A stretch of 64,000 bases of DNA, taken from Haematococcus lacustris. Its lineage: Eukaryota > Chlorophyta > Chlorophyceae > Chlamydomonadales > Haematococcaceae. The notes beneath the pieces were generated by a model, which was not told the origin of the DNA, did not search any database, and saw only the letters and a list, made by a program, of their open reading frames with translations. The DNA is taken from NCBI GenBank assembly GCA_030144725.1, contig JASKMD010000009.1, positions 885,466 through 949,465 on the forward strand. Direction: 5' to 3'. Position numbers and translations under genes: made by a program. Below are positions 10,901 to 22,076 of the stretch, one piece after another (within the stretch, counting starts at the first letter, position 1; the number at the start of each line of letters is the position of its first letter).

Positions 10901-13900
10901 GGCCCCTGCTCCTGAGAGGAGGTAGGACCCCCTATCCTAGCCCTATCCTCGCACATGCAGGTCCCTGCGTCTGAGAGAAGGGAAAAGGGTGGGGGTGCAC
11001 ACTGGATCCTGAGCTCAAGTGGGGTAGGCTGCTGGGCTGTGGGTGCTGAGGTGGTGGACCTGAGCGCCTGCAAGCCGCGTTTGGGGTACTGCGTACAGCG
11101 ACCAGCCTGCCTCAGTACCCTACCCAGGCATCACAAGGCCACCCTCCACCTCGACAACCTTCCCGCCATCACCATCCCACGAACCCTAGCTGCCAGTCAC
11201 AGCCGCAAGCCATGCTGCTGCTACCCTGCCCCCCTGCCCCGTAGACCACAGCGCTGATACCCTCACTGCCTGCCCCACACCAAAACCCTCTCCCCTGCCT
11301 GCCCCCCACCGGCCTCCCCACCGGCCTCCCCTCCCCTCCCCTCCCCTCCCCTCCCCTCCCCTCCCCTCCCCTCCCCTCCCCTCCCCTCCCCTCCCCTCCC
11401 CTCCCCTCCCCTCCCCTCCCCTCCCCTCCCCCGCCCTCCCCTGCCCTCCCCTGCCCTCCCCTGCCCTCCCCTGCCCTCCCCTGCCCTGCCCTGCTCTGCC
11501 TCTCCCCACCCCTCACCTGCATCTCCTTCACCATGGCTGCAAACTCAAGGTCTTCAGCATCCGTGACGGCCTGTGCTGCAGCTGTCACCGGCAGTGCTGG
11601 TTTGCCATGTGCTGTAGGCTGGCTGGCCGCGTCTGGCTCCTGGCCGCCTGACGCCCCTCCCGGGCTGCCCTGCACGTCGCGCAGAAGCTGCGCCCTATTG
11701 CGGGCAGCTGCCACCTTCATCTCCTGCCAGTGCTGGCGCTGGAACTCCAGGATTTGAGCCTCACGCTGCACCGCCTCACTCTCAAGGCGCTTGCGACGCC
11801 TGCGGGTGAAGAGGAGGGCGTGAGCTGCGAGCTTGGAATGTCGGGGATGAAGGGGAGTTGTGCAGCAGGCGTGTGGTGTCGATGGGGTGGGGGTGTAAAT
11901 GAAATGGGTGGGGGAGAGGTGGAAGAGGAGGATAAATCAGTGAGAGGTGGGTCAGGAAGTTGGAGTAGAGATGAGGGCCAGGGCCAGGCAGGTGAAGCTG
12001 AGGACGGAAGGTAAGGGTTGGTGTTGAAGAAGGGCAAGAGGCAGGAGAAAGGTGACAGGTTGAAGGTTTGAGCTGGAGGTAGTAAGGGCGATGCAAGTCC
12101 CACGCCCCTGTAGCGCTGCCAGGGCCAGTGTGGAGGTAAGGGAAAATAGGTGAAGGGAGGAGGATGAGAGACAGGGTTGCTGTGCGAGGCTGGGAGGCAG
12201 TAAGGGAAGGGACACTAAGGGTGGAGTCACTGCTGGGTCATCAGCAACACCCTCATAAGGGGATGGAGGGGGGCGCCAACGCCGCCAGCTCCTGTCAGTG
12301 CTGCTCCCTGTCGCCCCTGTACCCTGCCTTTCCCTGCCCTGCTAGCCAGCGCTGTGAGACAGGTAGGGAAGGGAGCACCCACCTGTCGTACACGTCCTGC
12401 TCTGATGGCCTGGCTGGTGAGGGATGTCGCTGGGCGGGGGACTGGCTTGCGGGGCTGTTGCCATTACGCGTCTGCTTGCTCCTGTCTTGTCGTGGCGCCG
12501 CCGCCGCCGCCGCCGCCGCTGCTGCTGCTGCTGCTGCTGGCAGCTCCCTCTGCGCCCGAGCCCTGTATGCCATCAGGACAGGCAGGCAGGCAGGTGGGCG
12601 GTGGGGCAGGGCCAGTGGAGGGCACCAGGTGAACTGCCTGCTGTACATGCGCTGACAGCAACTGCTCACTCATGGAGGCTAAATGATGTGCAAGGGCTGT
12701 ACCTACTGCATCCCACTGCATCATTAACCTAGCAATTAGATGGCAGCGCCAGCGGCAAGGCAGGGGGTGGCACCAGGGCTGTGGAGTAGTGGCAGGGGAG
12801 GTTGAGCAGTGCCCCTGCAGCCTCAGGCCCCCATAGCACTCTGTGCAAGACAAGCTGAGGTCCTGGACCCTGCGCCCCATGTCCCCCTCCTCTCCTGCTC
12901 CCAGCCCATGAGCCTGCTCTGCTGCTCCCTCCTCTCCCACCTCTCCCTCCTCTCCCTCCTCTCCCACCTCTCCCACCTCTCCCTCCTCTCCCTCCTCTCC
13001 CTCCTCTCCCACCTCTCCCTCCTCTCCCTCCTCTCCCTCCTCTCCTGCCCGTGAGCCCCAGCCTGCCCCTCACCGCTCCTCCTGGGCCCCTGACCCCGGC
13101 CTCCTACGCTCGGCTGCCGGCGGTGTTGCCTGCCGCCCTGTTGGCTGCTCAGGCTCGTCAGGCACGCCCAAGAATGCGGCGAGGCCCCGGCCCCGCTGCT
13201 GCTCCCCCTCTGCAGCAGCCCGCCTGTTGCGCTCCGCCCCAGCTCGCATGTCCTCCCACACTGCCCGCCGCTGCTCAGGCGTCAAGCCCCCCTCCTCCCG
13301 GCCTGCTCGCCCGTTGAGCTTGGCCTCCGCTGCTTGCTCAGCCCGCTCGTCTGGCACATGCACCGGAGACCACTGGCGCCGTGGGCGGCCAGGTGGTGCG
13401 GGTGCGGGGGCGGCTGGGCCGTCGCCCTGCAGGGCTTGGCCTCGGTTGCGCTGGGCGGCCTGATGCCGCTCCTGGTACTCCTGACGCTGGGCCGCCATCT
13501 TGGCTCGTAGCTCCTCCCGCTCAGCCTCCTGCGTGGGGGAGGCCGGGCGGGTTGGGCGGGCAGGTGGGCAGGGAGCGATGCAGGGGGGCAGGCAGTGAAC
13601 CGGTGAGGCTGGTCAGCTGGTTCAAGTGCACAGGGGAGGGTTAGGCAGGTGGAGGGAGCAGATGGGCAGGCAGGGATGAGGGCTGTCAGCAGGTACAGTT
13701 GTGCCCTCCAACCATCAATATGGCCTCTCTCGCCTCTCATCGCTCACCCTGGCTGCCCGCTCTGCCTCCCGCCTCTGCGCCTCCTCCCCTGCCTGGCGCC
13801 GCTTGGCTTCTGCCGCCACGCGCTGCCGCTGCTCCTCTGCTGCTGCCTTCCTGCCCGCCTCCTCCTGCACCTTGGCGGCGCGCTCAGCCTCCTGCCTCCC

Positions 13901-16900
13901 AGCCTCAGCCTTCTTGCGGTCAGCCTCCAGACGCAGCCGCTCCTGAACCAGGCTGACACACAAGTGGCTCAGAGCAGGAGGGCAGGAGGGCAGGAGGGCA
14001 AGAGGGCCAGAGGGTGGGGTGGTCAGAGGGTGGGAGGATTAGAGTCTTTTACTCGTCTGTGCTCAGTGCTGAGTACCGAAAGACTACCTAAGACCGAAGA
14101 GTACTGAAGGCGGGAAGCATGTTGCATGGGGTGGGTGAGGTGAGGCGGGTAAGGACAAGTCACCCTAGCCAGCCAGGGCATGCCTGAGCAGGTTGGCAGC
14201 CTGGTGACAGCAGGCGTTGCTAGGGTTGAGCCGGCCAGGAGTTGAGAAAGCTTAGCAAGGCAACAGACTGCAAGCGAGCATAGAAGGGTGAGGGTGGCAT
14301 TGAAGGCGAAGCTATGACAGGGCTATCGTGTCCTGCCCTAGGTGCTGGCCTGTCCTGGTCCTAGCACCCCCACAGCGCCCCTACTGGTAATCGTGTGCTG
14401 GGCGAGTGGAGCCCTCCACCCCGCCTGCTGGCCCCCCTGCGCCACCCCCTGCCGCCCACCCTCCTGCTCTGAGCCCGTCCCACAGTCAGGCCTCACTGCC
14501 TTGACCTTCTTGCGTTGCTCCTCCAGCCGCAGCCGCTCCACCTCCCGCTGCGCAGCCATGGCGTTCAGCTCCCGCTGCTTGCGCATTTGGCCCTCCTCAT
14601 CCGCACGCTTGCGGGCTGCTGCCACAGAGGCCTGCGCACCGGTAGGTATGTGTCAACGGGAGGAGGGGAAGGAGCAGGGAATGGTCAATGCCGGGGTAGG
14701 CAAAAAGAAACAGTGAGGCATACGCTTAGGAGGTACCCCAGCGGAAACCACAACGGGCAAGAGGGCTGTGGAGGGGTGGGGATCAGCTGTCTGGCCGGTG
14801 ACTATGTTGCTAGCCTCCCCCCCATCTCCTCCTCTCCAGCACCCACCGCCACTGCTGCTGCTGCATCCTCTCTTTCCTTGGCCGCTGCCACCATCTTCAT
14901 CTTGGCAGCAGCTGCTGCCTCTTGAGCACGTTGCGCTGCAGCTGCAGCCATGGCCATGGGGTTGGGCACAGCCGCTGCTGCAACCGCCCTCTGCTGCTGC
15001 ACAGCCTGCAGGCCACCAGGTGCAGGCCGCCCATTCACCTTGGCTGCTGCCTGCAAGGCACTGGGGGAGGCCCCACGAGCCCCTGCCGGCCCTGCTGCTG
15101 GCCCAGCTGGCGCTGCTGCAGGGCGTGCTGGTGCCTGTGCGGGGCGGGGGGGTCCAGCGGCGGCTGGGCCAGCAGCAGCGGGGGGCACCGCACCGGGTGC
15201 GAGGCCGGCGCCAGAGCTGCCTTTGGGCTGAACCACCAGCTGGCCCCTCTCAGGCTTGCCATGGATGATGGTGTGGCTGAACTCGTGAGCCTGCAGTTAT
15301 GGTGCAGCAGCCAGGGAGCAGCAACAGCGACAGCAGGGGTAGCGGCGGCAGGGTCAGCGGCCAGGGAGCAGCAACATCATAATCATCAGCAGCAGCGGCG
15401 GCAGCAGGGGCAGCAGCAGCAGCGGCGACAGCAGGGGCAGCAGCCAGAGAGCAGGAGCAGCAGCGTGCGCCACTGACTGTGCCTGGTGTCCGCAGTAGCT
15501 GCAGGCTGTCAGCAAGCAGACCATCCCAGGGTGAGCCTGACCTGGAGCTGCCTGTCCTCACACGGTGCTGCCTGGCCTAACTGTACTGCCTGTACTGCTT
15601 GGCTTGCATCGCAGCACTCACTCGCATGTGCATGCCCTGGTGCAAACCCAATAGGCCACTTTGAGTCACTTTGTCTATTGCCTGCTGCGTCCCGCTGCAC
15701 CCCGCCGGTCCCTGCATGCCTGCATGCCTACCCATCAACATGAGTGCTATAGGCCCCCTGCCCATGCCCCCTGGCCTGTTGCCTGTGCTGTATGGGTCCT
15801 GTGCGGACTTGCATGGAGGGTGGCTGATAAGAACTTGGAGATGCGAGCCTTCATCAGGGGAGCCGCCAGGATGTCGTTCACTGACGGCCGCTTCTCCCTG
15901 GGTCAGGGCAGCACAGGGCAGCACAGGGCAGGGAGCTGATCAGGCCAGGGGGGGAAGGCCTGGTCAGGGGCCAGCTGGCAGCAATGTGCTAGGGCTCATG
16001 AAGTGGGTCTAGATTCAGGGTACGGGTTAGCACAAGCCAAGCAAGCCAGGGCAGCCAGACTGGGCCAGGCCAGGTCAGATGCGAGGACTAGCTGGAGCGC
16101 CATAGGTGTCTGGGACAAATGACGGCAGATCCATGAGGGCAAGTGCCAACCAAGGTCAATCTTGAATGTGAATTACGCGTCAAAGTTATAGGGGCAGCCT
16201 GACCCAGTCGGGGCCAAGACCACGCATGACCGAGGACATGCTAGGGGTGTACCCCTCACCAGGCTCTGACACATGGCAACAGCTTTGTCGTGAGCGTGCT
16301 GCGGCAACCCTGCCACATGCCCTGGTGCCACCGACTAGTACTTCCCTTGCCATTTGCTCTGAGTGGGCCAGGCAGCGTAGGGTGGATTGGTGCTACTCAC
16401 CAATTTACTGTGAGCATGCGGTCGATGAGGTCGCGCAATTCCTTGCTGCGGGTTGCAGGGATGGGTGTGTACTGCCCCTTGATGATCTGCAGAGCATGCC
16501 CAGCAAAGCAGGCAGTTCCGCACCCTGCACAGCCCTTCAGAGCCCCATGCTGGTGCACCCCCCGCCACCAGCTCATCCTTGCCAAGCCACCACAGCACCG
16601 CTCCCGCCGCCACAGCCAGTAAGGGGCAGCAATGGAGTTGCATTGATGAGACAGGGCCAGGTCAGGCTTACATCTCACTCAGCAGCAGTGCATGCTGTGG
16701 TGCGATGTCGCCCTTGCTGTTCTTTGAAAGTGCCCTTTGAAAGTGCCCTTTGGAGGCTTGCCCTTTGGAGGTGCGAGAGTGAGTGACATCGCCTCCTGGG
16801 TATAAGTAAGAGCTCAGCAGCTGTGAGCTGATATGAGCCTAGTGGCGCAATGCCTCCGAGGAAGCGCCCCAGTAGCGCGGAGCCAGAGCCGCATCCGATT

Positions 16901-17823
16901 GAAAACCCGCGAAAACAAGGTTCGTCGTAGTCGTGGTGTGGTCCGCTGCAACTGTGCAGTCCGATGAGCTCCGCGCTGCTTACATCGCGACTGTTCATGC
17001 CAGCGCAGGTCCTCGAACCCCTCCAGGCAAACAACGTGAGGAGCGAAGGGCTGAATGGAAGACCGCAGTTGGAGGAGGACATGGCGGCGGTGTCCATGGA
17101 GCGCCATGGGTGTGCCAAGCAGCTGGTGGTGTTCTTTGGAGCAGCTAGCATTGGCACCCGGGGAGGCTGGGGTGCTGATGCGGTGCTGCGTGCCTGCCGC
17201 AAGGTGGTGTGCAGGCCCAGGGGCACAGACCAGCGGCGGGGCAGGGTGGTGCTTGTGGATGAGCACCGCACCAGCCGGGTCAGCTCAGCAGTGAACGGCC
17301 AGCAGCCCTGTGGGAGGCAGCTGAACAAGCGCAGGGCCACCAGGCCTGCAAGCTGGAAGCCTCCAGCAGGGCAGGTGGAACAGCGCCTGGTGCGCCCAGC
17401 CTGGAGCCAGCTGCGTGACCAGCCGGTGCGGGGCATGATGTGGTGCCCTGTGGTAGGCCCCCGCAAGCCCCCACAGCCCCCTCGCAGCAGCCAGGAAGCC
17501 CCACAGCCAGCAGCCAGCTCAGAGCCAGGGCCAAGCACCCCCCTGCCAGCCAAGCGCAGCAAGCGCACCAAGGCTGAGCCAGAGGCAGCTGAGCCCACCA
17601 AGGGCAAGGGCAAGGGCAAGGCTGCCAAAGCCAAGCCAGCATCGCAGCCAGGCAGGTGGCTGGACAGGGACTGCAATGCAGTGCTGAACATGCAGCGCAT
17701 TGGGGAGAGCAGGTGGCGGCCGCTGGAGCTGTGCTGGTGGCCAGAGCAGGGGAAGCTGCCAGCCAAGGGCAAGGAGTACCCTGGCCTGGGCTACAAGCGG
17801 CTGCGAGACAAGCCTCACGAAGC

Positions 17824-17857
<34 letters not shown>

Positions 17858-20377
17858 GCTGAGGCACAGTAATGTGTGCCCCCTTTGTTGAGCTGTCATC
17901 AGCTTTCACTTAGTGCATGTTTTGTCATGCCAACTCTACGGTGTAGCCCTAACGGGTCGGGCAATGCTGTAGGTGGTAGGCGACCATGACCATGTGTATG
18001 CCATGTGTATGCCATGTGCATGGGAACTCCACACAGACAAAAACACCGATTTGTAGTGGTCCACAATGAGTGTTCGAGTGCAATGAAGGCTCAAGGTTGA
18101 GGGCCAAGGTGCTGGTGCACCCCCCTGATGACGTGAAGGTGCAGAGCAAAGGGCCAGGGGCTGCTGGGGGGCCAGGGGCCATCAGCCCAGCGGCACAAGG
18201 CACCCACAAGGGGCCAGGGCCATCAGCCCAGTATAGCTCCAGGCAGCCACGAGGGCCAGGGGACAGGAGGGCAGGCCCAAGCGGGAACATTGTGACCTCA
18301 TCACCTGCACCTCAGCCATCACCTTGCCCCCTTGCACACACTAGCTGGCAAGCTGGTGACTGATGGATTGATCCATGGGGCAGGACGCATTCACTGGCCC
18401 ACTTGGTCAAGGGCACACAACAGCATGCACATTCTGCACAGAAGTATACCTGGCGCCCCTTGGTGGCACAGCCGGCTCCCCCTGCCACCCTGGCCCCACA
18501 CTGCCCACACCTGAGGCCTGCAGGGGGTGTGTTGCAAAGTACCTTCTGGATGAGTGCCCTCATGTTGGGGGCCTCGAAGGCGTGCCGGCCTACGCTCAGT
18601 TCGTACATCACACACCCCAAGCTCCATATGTCACTCTGCAAGCAATCACCGACCAGCTATGGCCGGAGCTGGGTGGGGTGTGGAGGTGGGGGCTGGATGT
18701 CGGTGCAGTTGCTGGCTGTGACAGGTTTCACTGGCATGGCCATGAGCAAAGTATGGTTGCAGTTGTCAACCATGAGGGAGCTGAAATATGCCAAGTGAGG
18801 AAGAGCAGGAGGAGGGGGAGGGAGAGAGGGAAAGGAAGGGCAGGGCAAGCAGCGGCAGGAGGAGGGACGAATGTGACCGCCGCCTTTCAGAGCACTGTAG
18901 GGCAGTTAGTGCAGTGCTGGCGTGGAGGCCGCCCACCTTTTGGTTGTATTTCCTGTTCTGGCAGATCTCGGGACTCAAGTAATAAGGCGTGCCCACTGCT
19001 GTGGCCGCCAGCTGCCAGGTGGAGGACAGCACCTTGGACACGCCAAAGTCCCCCAGCTTCAGCAGCCCGCCAGCACTGCAGAAGATGTTCTGAGACTTGA
19101 TGTCCCTGCAGCCAGGCAGCCAGGCAGCTGACACCCAGAGGGCCTGATGCAGCTAGTGGCAAGAAGAACAAGAACAAGAAGAAGAACAAGAAGACAACTC
19201 CGGAGAGGAAACCAGCGTGCATTCAAAGTAGCATTTATGCCTGGTGTGTGGCCTGCTCCCACCGCTGCTGGTGGGCACCCAGGTCGCCCTGAACCTGCTC
19301 AAAATGGTCGGCCAGATGGTCTAATGCTGCTGCGGGGTTGCTGACGTCTGGTGGCCAGCCTGTGCCTTGAGATTGCTGGTGGCCAGCTGTGCCTTTGTGT
19401 AGCATGCAGCCGCAAGCCAGCCCTGCTTGCTGACCCCTGGCTGGCCTCTGGTGCTGCTGAGTGATGACAGCGAAAGATGGGGAGAGGCTAAGAGCGCCAC
19501 CCTGGTAAACACCCTGCTAGCTGTGGCTGTGGGCAGCTCAGCTGGGGGTGCAGCACATGCCATTTGAGGGCACATGTGACTGCGGCAGCCACTGAGCCAC
19601 CCAGCTGACAGGAGAGGCTGCGCTGCGCTGGAGCCTGGGGCGTGGTTGTCTCCAGCTGCATGGTCTAGCACCACAGGCAGGAGTCTGGCAGGGCATGAAA
19701 TGAGATGAAGGCGACAGGGTCATACAGACACCCCTGCTCAGACCTAGTGAAGCCCTGATTCCTGTGCTGACTGAGAAAAACTCCTGTTCTCTGTGTCCAG
19801 GGCTGCAGATACCTGTGCAGAATCTTCCTGTCGTGCACATGCTTGAGCCCCAGTGAGATTTGCACCAGCCAGTCCTGCAGGGTGTCTTCTGGCAGAGGGG
19901 CACCCCTCCGTTTCTGACAGATGCTGTACAGATCGCCTGCGTGCCAGCAGCAAGCAGGGGCTGATGGGCTTGTCGCCAGCGCCCTGCAAGCTCTTGTGGT
20001 GGTGCACACCTTCTGAACACCAGTCCATCACGATACACAGCTTGCTCTGGTGCGTGAAGCACTCGGTGCATCTGACGATGTTGGGGTGGTTTAATGCCAT
20101 CAGCAGCTGCATGACAGGATGTCACCCATTGAGAGCATAAGCAGCATCCTCATGCAACATGGCAGTAGTCTCGTCGTTACCCCGGACGGACATGCGGCCT
20201 GGTCCACACCTTCGCTTCCTGCTCAGCTGACTCGCGCTCCGCCTTTGGCATACGACTGATGTCTATCTCTTTGATGACATACTTCTTGCCGTCGACCTTA
20301 CTTTCAACGAGCACGGCCGAGCCAAAGCTTCCCTTTCCCAGCACCTTACCCCGTATATACTTGTCGTACCCCGCCAT
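7919..20377 (-). CDS. NIMA-related protein kinase, NEK1/NEK5 type, about 16 exons
   Basis: Ser/Thr kinase; NEK1-family proteins act at centrosomes/basal bodies, in cilia and in DNA-damage signalling. Exons read on -: 20377-20210, 20106-20010, 19936-19813, 19105-18937, 18635-18543, 16486-16401, about 15897-15835, 15290-14847, 14631-14497, about 13960-13740, 13528-13074, (possible 14-nt exon near 12390), 11799-11517, 10135-10052, 8987-8851, 8069-7919. The kinase is canonical: GKGSFG (residues 14-19), K36 in YVIKEI, HRDIKSQN (about 129-136), [30 protein letters not shown], ending RPSVNDIL. The middle is Ala/Gln/Lys/Glu-rich coiled coil. The last two exons ([32 protein letters not shown]) resemble the conserved NEK1 C-terminus. 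The first five junctions keep frame; the middle coiled-coil junctions do not all resolve. One intron holds a Fanzor element, another a LINE tail. Confidence 0.88.
9504..9610. repeat. GGGTCA hexanucleotide array, about 17 copies
   Basis: A perfect tandem array of GGGTCA (equivalently TCAGGG) lies in a NEK intron between the exons at 8851-8987 and 10052-10135. The unit differs by one base from the TTAGGG telomere repeat, but the array is internal and short. Confidence 0.95.
11326..11490. repeat. CTCCC pentanucleotide array with variant tail
   Basis: About 20 copies of CTCCC, followed by CTGCC-containing variants, lie in the NEK intron immediately downstream (in gene direction) of exon 11799-11517. 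The - strand is G-rich and could form G-quadruplexes in the pre-mRNA. Confidence 0.95.
12496..12540. repeat. GCC/GCT trinucleotide run
   Basis: Seven to eight GCC units followed by GCT units lie in the part of the NEK gene where I could not settle the exon structure. It may be intronic. Confidence 0.9.
12930..13046. repeat. CTCTCC-rich minisatellite
   Basis: Irregular tandem CTCTCCCTC / CTCTCCCAC units sit in a NEK intron just after the donor at 13074. In the - orientation this is a GGAGAG-rich tract. Confidence 0.85.
16801..16919 (+). promoter_or_regulatory. Fanzor-element TATA box and first coding exon
   Basis: TATAAG at 16801-16806 lies about 45 bp before the ATG at 16850. The first exon (70 nt) starts [18 protein letters not shown], a basic, proline-rich start fitting a nuclear localisation signal, and ends AAACAAG followed by GT. 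The same arrangement is found in copy 2 (6606-6723) and, on -, in copy 7 (36563-36494), which argues that it is the element's own promoter and exon 1. Confidence 0.6.
17065..17872 (+). pseudogene. Fanzor C-terminal region (RuvC-II and RuvC-III), copy 3
   Basis: The coding part begins at the deletion junction near 17064 and reads [18 protein letters not shown], then [35 protein letters not shown] follows (RuvC-II Glu), then an Arg/Pro/Lys-rich linker with [19 protein letters not shown] (RuvC-III Asp), [23 protein letters not shown], polyGln and TAA. It extends copy 1 upstream by about 45 residues. The RuvC-I Asp and most of the N-terminal recognition part are deleted. The exon-2 frame coming from upstream does not match this frame, so the copy cannot make a normal protein. 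Eukaryotic Fanzors are homologues of TnpB that cut DNA with an RNA guide; this copy should be catalytically dead. Confidence 0.8.
19150..19275 (-). mobile_element. 3'-end relic of the Dualen-like LINE
   Basis: An AAG/AAC-rich run followed by ACTCCGG, CGTGCATT and CGGCCTGCTCCCACC-like segments aligns by eye with 45190-45290, the extreme 3' coding end of the large LINE at 45-62 kb. The copy is diverged and short, as expected for a 5'-truncated insertion. It lies in the NEK intron between exons 19936-19813 and 19105-18937, in the same transcriptional direction as the gene. Confidence 0.6.
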
Positions 20378-22076
20378 TTCCCACCCCGCCTTTCCTGCAA
20401 ACACCTACTTCATTTTGCCAGCTGCGGTATCTCAAGGGTGTCAGACAAACTCTTACGGGGCGAACATTACGATTGAACTGTGAACGAACTTGCCAAGTTT
20501 GTTGTCAGGGCTGAGACGCCCTCTTTCTTGTACCGATGAGACGAGTGTCGGGATCTCATGTGAGCCTTGAGCTGCAGCCTAACCTGGTCTGGTGTCTCGA
20601 TGTTGTGCCTTGCAGTCATGAACAGTCATGAACAGTCATGAAAGGAACAAAGAGTTCAGAGTTTCGCGTCATACCCATGAGACAACAACCCAAGCTCAAG
20701 GCCATTCTACCCCCATCTGGTCGACCCCTCCCTTCTCCCCTGCCCCAGCCTTCCCATGGCCACACAAGCTGCACAAGCTGTCGCTCCCCCTAGGCAGCCA
20801 GGTGCAGCAGCACCAGGGGCAGGTTCCATTTGCAGGAGGTCACCCCCGCAATTGGCAGCACCCCTGATAAAATCTTACCGGTCTTTATGAGTTTTACAGC
20901 GATTCTTGCGCAGGGCAATGCAGCTCATCAAAGCGAAGCTAGCGGGCTGCTCGGGCTGATGTGCACCTGTGCCGGGGCGGGCGGGGGTGTTGGGAATTCT
21001 GGTCGCGTTGTGCCGGGATGCCGGCGTGCATTGTCGTCGTGCCGGGATGTGTCTGCGACGCTCCAGAACACGTCGCGTGTTGGGGGCCAGCCACCCGGCA
21101 AACCGCTGGAGCTGTCTGCACTCTATTCGGGCCATCAGCAGCTCATCGCACAAATCGGCGGCCTCATCCGTGCAAAGATGAGCAAGTTTTTATCTCATGA
21201 GCCATGGGGGTGCAGCCAATGGCGGGGGTGACCAGGAGCTCACTTGCTTTGTTAAGCTACCACAGACTGCCACAGACACCCCTTCCCCATCTGCAACGAC
21301 ACTGGCCACAGCGGAGCCGCACCTGCCAGCTGCCTCTGGGCCATCCCCAATGCTGTCTTGATGCTCTATGGGAAAGTCAGCTCAATAAGCTCCTCAGCAA
21401 GTCGAAAGTATAGCCATCTCCTGCCAGGAGTCGGCTGCTTGCTAGTTGGGACGCCTGACGGCAGGTGGAGGAGGCGGTAAGGAGTGGGCGACGGTGTCTG
21501 GTATGTGCTACAGGTGCAATGATATGGAAGTATTGCCATTGCTGAGCCCCTGCTGAACATTTCAACGGTGGGCCAAACAAACGTACATGGCACTTCCAGA
21601 AGAAACAAGCCGAACGAACGTAGACAGACTGTAATAAAGCCAATGCAAGCTATGTAGAAACTGCTTCGTGCGGTTCACTCCGTGTTCCCCGGCGCCTGCG
21701 GCAAAAGAGTGTGTTGACCATTGACGCATAGCTCGTGAACTAGGCAATGACATAACTAGGCAGCCATTGGACGTCAAAAGGATGCACTGAAAGCACTGAA
21801 AGCGGACTTTTGACGAAGCAATGCTTGGCTGGATTTTCAAAGCGGTACGGGTTGCACCGCTTGCTTTGCAGCTTTCCATATCATTAGCACCTAACTCGAT
21901 AGTGATCAATATCTAATCACCGTCCTTCCTCCCTCCTTCCTTCCTCGTTCCTTCCTTCCGTGTAGAGGCAGCCATCAGCTGTACAACATGATGCGGTAAG
22001 TCATGTCGACTGCACGGTGCACGGCACTTCTGACCGACACGGGGCAGCGGCTGTGGCTCCTGTCCTCTGACTTCAG
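20378..22076. other. Shared 5' region between the NEK and channel genes
   Basis: The two large genes start back to back, so this 1.7 kb must hold both promoters. A 10-bp unit CAGTCATGAA is repeated three times at about 20616-20645. A CT-rich tract (CCTTCC-type) lies at 21925-21960. One or more leading channel exons probably lie here: the first clear exon opens after CAG at 22076 without a start codon in its frame. I could not identify them. Confidence 0.5.

Larger units (their letters stand above)
16710..18114 (+). mobile_element. Fanzor element, internally deleted, copy 3, inside a NEK intron
   Basis: This is the most complete + strand copy. It has a 5' region with GTGCCCTTTG-type repeats, a TATAAG box (16801), exon 1 (16850-16919), the start of exon 2 (17009 onward), then a fused C-terminal coding part, a 3' noncoding region, and the family 3' terminus AGGTGCTG at 18114. 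It lies in the intron between NEK exons 18635-18543 and 16486-16401, antisense to the kinase. The NEK exons on both sides are intact and in phase, so the insertion is tolerated as intron sequence. The 5' end is less well defined than the 3' end because copies 5 and 7 extend further, to a TATAATCCATCACGCGGG-like terminus that is missing here. Confidence 0.8.

Noticed and set aside
16964..17872. A complete 302-residue Fanzor protein
   Set aside because: The frame only stays open by chance across the element's intron and a deletion junction; the spliced N-terminal frame does not match and RuvC-I is missing.
21988..21996. ATGATGCG followed by GTAAGT as first exon of the channel gene
   Set aside because: Joining it to the acceptor at 22076 puts the next exon in the wrong frame, with a stop at 22443.
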